A program made the position numbers and the translations under genes. This document shows, in pieces, positions 9,225 to 12,859 of a stretch of DNA of 12,859 nt. Every line of letters begins with the position of its first letter. The first letter of the stretch is position 1. The notes beneath the pieces are model-generated. The model saw only the letters and a list, made by a program, of their open reading frames with translations. It was not told the origin of the DNA and did no database searches. Source of the DNA: UBA4655 sp964585575. Lineage in GTDB: Bacteria > Planctomycetota > Planctomycetia > Pirellulales > UBA1268. Where the stretch lies: positions 1 to 12,859 of the forward strand of contig CAZPEM010000098.1 in assembly GCA_964585575.1 (NCBI GenBank), given 5' to 3'.

Positions 9225-10513
9225 GCGTTTCGCGAAAGCTCACCGTGAAATCGCTCACCCGCGTCGAGGGAGAAGGGGCGCTCCGCGTGAAGGTGGTCGA
9301 TGGCCGCGTCGAGATCGCCGAGTTCAACATCTACGAGCCGCCGCGGTTCTTCGAGCGGCTGCTCCGCGGCCGGGCGATCCACGAGGTGCCCGACATCGTG
9401 GCGCGGATCTGCGGCATCTGCCCGGTGGCCTACCAGCTGACCGCCTGCCAGGCCCTCGAGAAGGCTCTCGGCATCGCCGTCACGCCGGAGATCCGCCTTC
9501 TCCGCCGGCTGCTCTGCTGTGGCGAGTGGATCCAGAGCCACGCCCTCCACGTCCACCTCCTCCATGCGCCCGACTTCCTCGGCTACGAGAGCGGCTTCAC
9601 GATGGCGGCCGACCATCCGCGGCTGCTCGAACGGGGCCTGCGGCTCAAGGAGATCGGCGGCCGGATCATCGAGGTGATCGGCGGCCGGGCGGTCCACCCC
9701 GTGAACGTCACGGTCGGCGGGTTCTACAAGGCTCCGTCGGCCGCGGCGATCCGGGGGCTCGTGGGCGATCTCGAATGGGGCCTCGCCGCGGCGATCGAAG
9801 TCGTCGGCGAGGTCTCGCGGTTCGAGTTCCCGGGGTTCGAGCGGGCCTGCGAGCTCGTGTCGCTCGTGCACGATCGCGAGTATCCGATGAACGAGGGACG
9901 CATCGCCTCCTCCGCCGGCCTCGACATCCCGGTCGAGGCGTTCCCGGAGCAGTTCGAGGAGCGGCAGGTGCCGCACAGCACGGCGCTCCACTCGGTGCGG
10001 CTCCCCGCGGCGACGCCTTACCTCACGGGCCCGGTCGCGCGGCTCGCCCTCTGTCGCCAGACGCTTCCCGAGCGGGCCCGTCGCACGCTCGATGCCTCGT
10101 GGGGCGACCGATCGCTCGACAATCCCTTCGCGAGCATCGTCGCCCGCGGCGTCGAGATCGCGGCGGCGTTCGAGGAGGCGATCGCGATCGCACGGCCCGC
10201 CACGGCCGATCTCGCACGGCCGCGGGTGGAGTTCCAGCCGCGGGCTGGCGCGGGCTCGCACGCCACCGAGGCGCCCCGCGGGCTGCTCTACCATCGGTAT
10301 CGGATCGGCGACGACGGGCTCGTCGCGGAGGCCACGATCATTCCGCCCACCTCGCAGAACCAGGCCCAGATCGAGCGGGATCTCGTGGCGATGCTGCCGG
10401 GCGTGCTCTCGCTCGACGATGCCGCCGCCACGCTCGCCTGCGAGCGTCTCATTCGCAGCTACGATCCCTGCATCAGCTGCGCGACGCACTTCCTGCGGTT
10501 CTCGCGGACGTGA
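9221..10513 (+). CDS. hydA: Group 3b [NiFe]-hydrogenase alpha (large) subunit
   Basis: The catalytic subunit binds the NiFe(CN)2CO centre and interconverts H2 with protons and electrons. 430 residues. Seen: the N-terminal TRVEGEGAL motif, the first Ni-binding motif RICGICPVAYQ (Cys64, Cys67), and the C-terminal motif DPCISCATHFL (Cys417, Cys420). Seven residues follow His423, consistent with the short tail that a maturation protease removes after the His in this family. GTG at 9221 is the start: it overlaps the hydD stop, and GGAGGAGG lies 4 nt upstream, the strongest ribosome site in the operon. The DPCISC and CGICPVAYQ forms fit group 3 bidirectional enzymes. No hyp maturation genes or dedicated protease gene lie in the window, so they must be elsewhere. 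Confidence 0.95.
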   Translation: MSVSRKLTVKSLTRVEGEGALRVKVVDGRVEIAEFNIYEPPRFFERLLRGRAIHEVPDIVARICGICPVAYQLTACQALEKALGIAVTPEIRLLRRLLCCGEWIQSHALHVHLLHAPDFLGYESGFTMAADHPRLLERGLRLKEIGGRIIEVIGGRAVHPVNVTVGGFYKAPSAAAIRGLVGDLEWGLAAAIEVVGEVSRFEFPGFERACELVSLVHDREYPMNEGRIASSAGLDIPVEAFPEQFEERQVPHSTALHSVRLPAATPYLTGPVARLALCRQTLPERARRTLDASWGDRSLDNPFASIVARGVEIAAAFEEAIAIARPATADLARPRVEFQPRAGAGSHATEAPRGLLYHRYRIGDDGLVAEATIIPPTSQNQAQIERDLVAMLPGVLSLDDAAATLACERLIRSYDPCISCATHFLRFSRT

Positions 10514-10547
10514 GTCGGCTTGAAGGATTGATTGCGGCGGGCATACC

Positions 10548-11216
10548 ATGAAGGGCATGAACCGCCGAATCGCGCGAGGACGCAAGCTCGGGCTGTGCGA
10601 GGCTTCCGCCGAGCGGCTGGCCCGGCTCGAAACGCCGGAGGACGTGCAGGATTTCGTCATCGGGATCCCGATGAACTTCGAGCCCGACGGCTGGACCGCC
10701 TATTCGGTCGAGGGCGTCCTCCGGGAAAACCGGGCCCACTGCATCGAAGCGGCGTTCGTGGCGGCGTGTGCCCTCGCGATGGCGGGGCGGCCGCCGCTCC
10801 TGTTGGACATGGGCGCCGCCGAGGGAGACGACGACCACGTCATCGCGGTGTTTCGCCGCGGGCGCTACTGGGGCGCGATCTCCAAGAGCAACGGCCCTTA
10901 CCTGCGGTTCCGCGACCCGATCTACCGCTCCCTCAAGGAACTCGCCCTCTCCTACTTCCCGGAGTATGTGAAGGACGGCCGGAAGATGCTGCGGACCTAC
11001 TCGGTGCCCCTCGACCTGCGGAAGGTCGATCCGGGGCTCTGGGTCACCCGCGAGAAGTCGTGCAAGGAAGTGATCGACATGCTCACGAGCGCCCGGCATT
11101 TCAACCTCGTCCCGCGGGGCCAGGAGAAGCGGCTGCGGCGGGTCGACGACATCGAGGCACGGGCGTTCAAGCTGCCAGAGTATGCCGATCCTTCCGTCAC
11201 GAACGTCGCTTCGTGA
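10548..11216 (+). CDS. Transglutaminase-like (cysteine protease fold) hypothetical protein
   Basis: 222 residues with no signal peptide or membrane segment. The pattern is that of a small transglutaminase-like family: LARLETPEDVQDFV (25-37), a Cys in ENRAHCIEAAFVAA (Cys65), a His in GDDDHVIAVF (His97), and an Asp in RFRDPIYRSLKEL (Asp123), which would form the Cys-His-Asp triad. GRYWGAISKSNGPYLRFRD and YFPEYVKDGRKMLRTYS are further conserved-looking blocks. It starts 34 nt after hydA with a GGCGGG stretch 6 nt before the ATG at 10548; a second ATG at 10557 is possible. The close spacing suggests it can be co-transcribed with the hydrogenase, but nothing shows a functional link. Whether it acts as a protease, amidase or cross-linking enzyme is unknown. 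Confidence 0.75.
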   Translation: MKGMNRRIARGRKLGLCEASAERLARLETPEDVQDFVIGIPMNFEPDGWTAYSVEGVLRENRAHCIEAAFVAACALAMAGRPPLLLDMGAAEGDDDHVIAVFRRGRYWGAISKSNGPYLRFRDPIYRSLKELALSYFPEYVKDGRKMLRTYSVPLDLRKVDPGLWVTREKSCKEVIDMLTSARHFNLVPRGQEKRLRRVDDIEARAFKLPEYADPSVTNVAS

Positions 11217-11247
11217 CCCGATCGAAGCGTCAGGTCGGCGGCGCATG

Positions 11248-11279
11248 AAAAAGCCGCGCCGGTGGTCAGCCGGCGCGGC
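11248..11279 (-). terminator. Rho-independent terminator of the PEP-CTERM gene
   Basis: A perfect 10-bp stem, GCCGCGCCGG (11253-11262) with CCGGCGCGGC (11270-11279), closes a 7-nt loop. On the minus strand it is followed by five Ts (complement of 11248-11252), the classical intrinsic terminator form, 28 bp after the stop of the PEP-CTERM gene. On the plus strand, where it lies 31 bp after the transglutaminase-like gene stop, there is no T run of use, so any action there would be weaker. Confidence 0.88.
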
Positions 11280-11306
11280 CTTCGTCGTGCGTTCGTCAAT
11301 CAACCA

Positions 11307-12041
11307 TCAACCATCGACATTCGAATCTTCGGCCGTGTCATGGCCGGAGGCCGTCGCACGAGCCCGACGCAGCCGGCGGGTGCGATCGGCCACGGCGACG
11401 CCCACGATGCCGAGCCCGGCGAGCATGATCGTGGAGGGCTCGGGGATGGCCTGCACTTCCACCATGCCGAATGAAGCCGATGAGTTCGCAGTCCAATTGG
11501 AACTGAGATTAGCCTGCCGCCTGCCGCCGATGGCGGAATATCCAGACGCGTTCGCCACGGTCGGAGTAGCTCCGGCAGTCTCCCATTGAAAGCTGTCGGG
11601 ACCGGCTGCGGAGATGACGACCCAGTAGTTCGTGCTGGGACTCATCTGATACGACCCGGTGAAGGTGAACGTCTGAGACGAGAGCGTGTTATTGATCGTC
11701 TGACCGGTCAGGGTTGCGAGCGGCGCGTCGGGAATCGAGGTGCCGCTGAGCAACGTGCTGCTGAAGAGCCGGACGATGGGATTCGCGGTCGATGAAGTTG
11801 ACTTCAGCGACAGCTTCACGGCCGTGAGATCGAGAAAGTTCGCGTTTGAGCCGGTCGTGAAGCCGGTTGCGAAGGTGTTCGAACCCGATGTGATGTTCGA
11901 GGTGAATCCAGCCGGCTCCGAGAAATCACTGCTGAAAACCGTGCCGGCCTTCGCCGTCGAGATGGCGATCAGCAGGGCGGCAAGGGCGAGTCCAGCGGCG
12001 GTTACCACGGAGGATCGGAATGAAGTCGAGCGGGTGGACAT
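11307..12041 (-). CDS. Secreted PEP-CTERM-anchored protein
   Basis: 244 residues. A Sec signal peptide (residues about 1-32, hydrophobic core GLALAALLIAIS, likely cleavage after AKA) is followed by a Ser/Thr/Asn-rich beta-type domain of about 160 residues, with blocks LDLTAVKLSLKS, QTFTFTGSYQMSPSTNYWVV and DSFQWETAG. These resemble the choice-of-anchor R domain (inference). The C-terminus has the PEP-CTERM sorting signal: IPEPST (199-204), a short hydrophobic helix, then an Arg cluster (DRTRRLRRAR). Known family behaviour is export and sorting at the envelope, with C-terminal processing by an exosortase, which is not in this window. The ATG at 12041 is chosen because AAAGGAAG lies upstream at correct spacing and the signal peptide starts there. 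A 16-residue hydrophilic tail follows the Arg cluster, longer than usual. Composition is less GC-rich than the enzyme genes. Confidence 0.9.
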   Translation of the reverse strand: MSTRSTSFRSSVVTAAGLALAALLIAISTAKAGTVFSSDFSEPAGFTSNITSGSNTFATGFTTGSNANFLDLTAVKLSLKSTSSTANPIVRLFSSTLLSGTSIPDAPLATLTGQTINNTLSSQTFTFTGSYQMSPSTNYWVVISAAGPDSFQWETAGATPTVANASGYSAIGGRRQANLSSNWTANSSASFGMVEVQAIPEPSTIMLAGLGIVGVAVADRTRRLRRARATASGHDTAEDSNVDG

Positions 12042-12117
12042 GAAAAACTTCCTTTCAGGCAGTGACCCGGAAATGACCGTTTCCAGGCCGATTGGTGGTG
12101 GTTTTGGGACGAACGAA

Positions 12118-12150
12118 CAAAGTGGTGAGGGTCTCACCAAAATGGTGAGG
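12118..12150. promoter_or_regulatory. Candidate operator: tandem 13-bp repeats with 20-bp period upstream of the PEP-CTERM gene
   Basis: CAAAGTGGTGAGG (12118-12130) and CAAAATGGTGAGG (12138-12150) differ at one base and are spaced 20 bp start to start, about two helical turns. The second copy is also the right half of a palindrome, TCACCAAAATGGTGA (12134-12148), and GGTGAG/CTCACC (12124-12138) forms another overlapping inverted repeat. They lie about 77-109 bp upstream of the PEP-CTERM start codon, a normal place for a transcription-factor site. Binding is inference. Confidence 0.5.
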
Positions 12151-12403
12151 CGGGTCTCCCTGCCGGCCGATGGACCGGGGCCGCAGGACTAGCCTGTGGG
12201 GCTGGCCGGGAAATCCGATCGGTGACGGGGGGACGCCAAAAAAACACGGAAAACCTGCAATAAAGGTCGGGACAGGCCGATTTCAGGCGTCGTCCGGGCG
12301 GTCCCGGAAGGTGCTTGAAACAGGCCACGAAGCTCCCCACGCGGGCGGTCGGCGGCCTATGGATGGCCAGCAACCGTCTGAGTGAGGAAAAACGATGAAA
12401 AAT

Positions 12404-12453
12404 CGGCGGTTTCCCGCCGGTTCGACGAGGCTGGGGGCGTCGAAAAGACGCCC
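12404..12453 (+). other. Two adjacent small hairpins, possible structured RNA
   Basis: The first hairpin is CGGCGG-TTTC-CCGCCG (12404-12419); the second is GGGCGTC-GAAAA-GACGCCC (12435-12453). They are separated by 15 nt. They sit in a non-coding region just after a GAGG-spacer-ATG sequence near 12395. I do not recognise a known riboswitch or small-RNA class, and hairpins of this size can arise by chance in GC-rich DNA. Confidence 0.3.
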
Positions 12454-12668
12454 GGTCATCGCATGGGCAGCTCCTCAAAACGGACGAAACGAGACGGAAG
12501 CCGCCGATCGGCCTGGTCCGTCGTCCCGGGCGGCCGTTCGGCCTCCCGCGACGGCGAGGGATAAATGCACTCGCCATGCCAAACCGGAAAAATCTTCAAG
12601 GACGGTGAAAAAGACGACAAAAAAGCCCTTTTCAGAATCCGTCGGTCAGAAGGCCGGACGACGCGTCG

Positions 12669-12681
12669 CACCACTTTGGTG
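12669..12681. promoter_or_regulatory. Third palindromic CACCA-N3-TGGTG site
   Basis: CACCACTTTGGTG differs at one base from the reverse complement of the site at 12135-12147. Read on the minus strand it contains CAAAGTGGTG, identical to 12118-12127. It lies about 50 bp downstream of the stop of the right-edge minus-strand gene, so if functional it would act on the intergenic region and not obviously on that gene. Confidence 0.4.
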
Positions 12682-12731
12682 GATGGGCTTCCGGAATCGC
12701 CCAAGTGCGCGACGGCGGGAAGCGATTCGGC

Positions 12732-12859
12732 TCAGGGGGCCGTCGGGCCCCTGGGCTCCGGGTCCGACTCGACCGTCGCGGTGCGGCCGCGGCGGACGAC
12801 GTCGACGACGATGCCGCCTTCGATCGGAACCTCCTGCTGCTCGGCCGTGAGCGACGCGG
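12732..12859 (-). CDS. C-terminal end of an unidentified protein (partial)
   Basis: The last 41 residues of a minus-strand gene are visible, entering from the right edge and ending at a TGA (complement of 12732-12734). The visible part begins ASLTAEQQEV, continues PIEGGIVVDVVRRGRTATV, and ends in a Pro/Glu/Asp-rich tail. Codon choice has the strong G/C third-position bias of the real genes here, unlike the other two minus-strand frames, which supports it as coding. A CAGGGG/CCCCTG hairpin (12733-12753) covers the stop region but has no T-tract. Too little is present to name a family. Confidence 0.6.
   Translation of the reverse strand, partial: ASLTAEQQEVPIEGGIVVDVVRRGRTATVESDPEPRGPTAP

Larger units (their letters stand above)
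12042..12731. other. Long region without a convincing gene; leader and regulatory DNA
   Basis: About 690 bp between the PEP-CTERM start and the end of the next minus-strand gene. It holds the 5' leader of the PEP-CTERM gene, three copies of a CAAARTGGTG element, two adjacent hairpins (12404-12419 and 12435-12453), and a stretch rich in A-tracts on the plus strand (12584-12640). Its reading frames lack the G/C-ending third-position bias of the neighbouring genes, so I do not call any of them. No tRNA or known riboswitch was recognised. Confidence 0.6.

Noticed and set aside
7421..10513. Apparent 1030-codon plus-strand gene running from inside hydB through the N gap into hydA
   Set aside because: It is an accidental join: the part before 9221 is out of frame with hydB, hydG and hydD, Ns hide any stops, and only its end coincides with real hydA from the GTG at 9221.
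12042..12140. Upstream extension of the PEP-CTERM protein to a start at 12140
   Set aside because: It would place 33 non-conserved residues before the signal peptide and ignore the good AAAGGAAG ribosome site before the ATG at 12041.
12134..12577. Minus-strand open frame of 147 codons upstream of the PEP-CTERM gene
   Set aside because: The translation is Arg/Pro-rich without motifs, it lacks third-position bias, and it covers the candidate operator sites.
12590..12640. Intrinsic terminator for the right-edge minus-strand gene in the A/T-tract region
   Set aside because: T-tracts are present on the minus strand but the only nearby stem (GAAAAG with CTTTTT) is short and AT-only, so support is too weak.
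12395..12850. Plus-strand open frame of 151 codons with a GAGG ribosome-like site
   Set aside because: The codon bias differs from the neighbouring genes, the product is low-complexity and Arg/Lys/Pro-rich, and it overlaps the better-supported end of the minus-strand gene at 12732-12859. The site is kept only as a possible RNA or leader element.

Overview
This is a GC-rich, gene-dense bacterial window. It most likely comes from a planctomycete, perhaps Pirellulales. That placement is inference from three things: a secreted PEP-CTERM protein, a group 3b hydrogenase beside fermentation genes, and overall protein style. No rRNA, tRNA, CRISPR array, transposase or integrase was seen. A 100-N assembly gap at 8165-8264 interrupts one hydrogenase gene.

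Layout. Positions 1-3968 (minus strand) hold a compact operon read in the order phosphate acyltransferase (Pta/Ptb family), acetate kinase (ackA), glucose-6-phosphate dehydrogenase (zwf). The zwf product runs off the left edge and is fused in frame to a C-terminal cyclic-nucleotide-binding domain. Positions 4051-5067 (plus) hold a divergent D-lactate dehydrogenase. It converges on an alkaline-phosphatase-superfamily gene (5104-6486, minus), with a 15-bp tandem repeat at the junction. Positions 6588-10513 (plus) hold a four-gene group 3b NAD(P)-linked [NiFe]-hydrogenase operon in the order beta, gamma, delta, alpha (hydBGDA-type), with every junction overlapping by 4 nt. A transglutaminase-like gene (10548-11216, plus) follows closely. 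A secreted PEP-CTERM protein (11307-12041, minus) has a strong intrinsic terminator of its own. About 690 bp without a convincing gene follows, carrying repeated palindromic sites and small hairpins. The window ends in the C-terminus of an unidentified minus-strand gene.

How the genes fit together. Pta plus AckA makes ATP from acyl-CoA, LdhA re-oxidises NADH on pyruvate, the hydrogenase exchanges electrons between NAD(P)H and H2, and Zwf makes NADPH. The left 10.5 kb therefore reads as a fermentation and redox-balancing island, suited to a facultative or micro-oxic lifestyle. The cyclic-nucleotide domain on Zwf would be a direct link from a second messenger to NADPH production, and it is the most unusual feature of the window. 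The right end is unrelated surface-protein and regulatory DNA, visibly less GC-rich than the enzyme genes.
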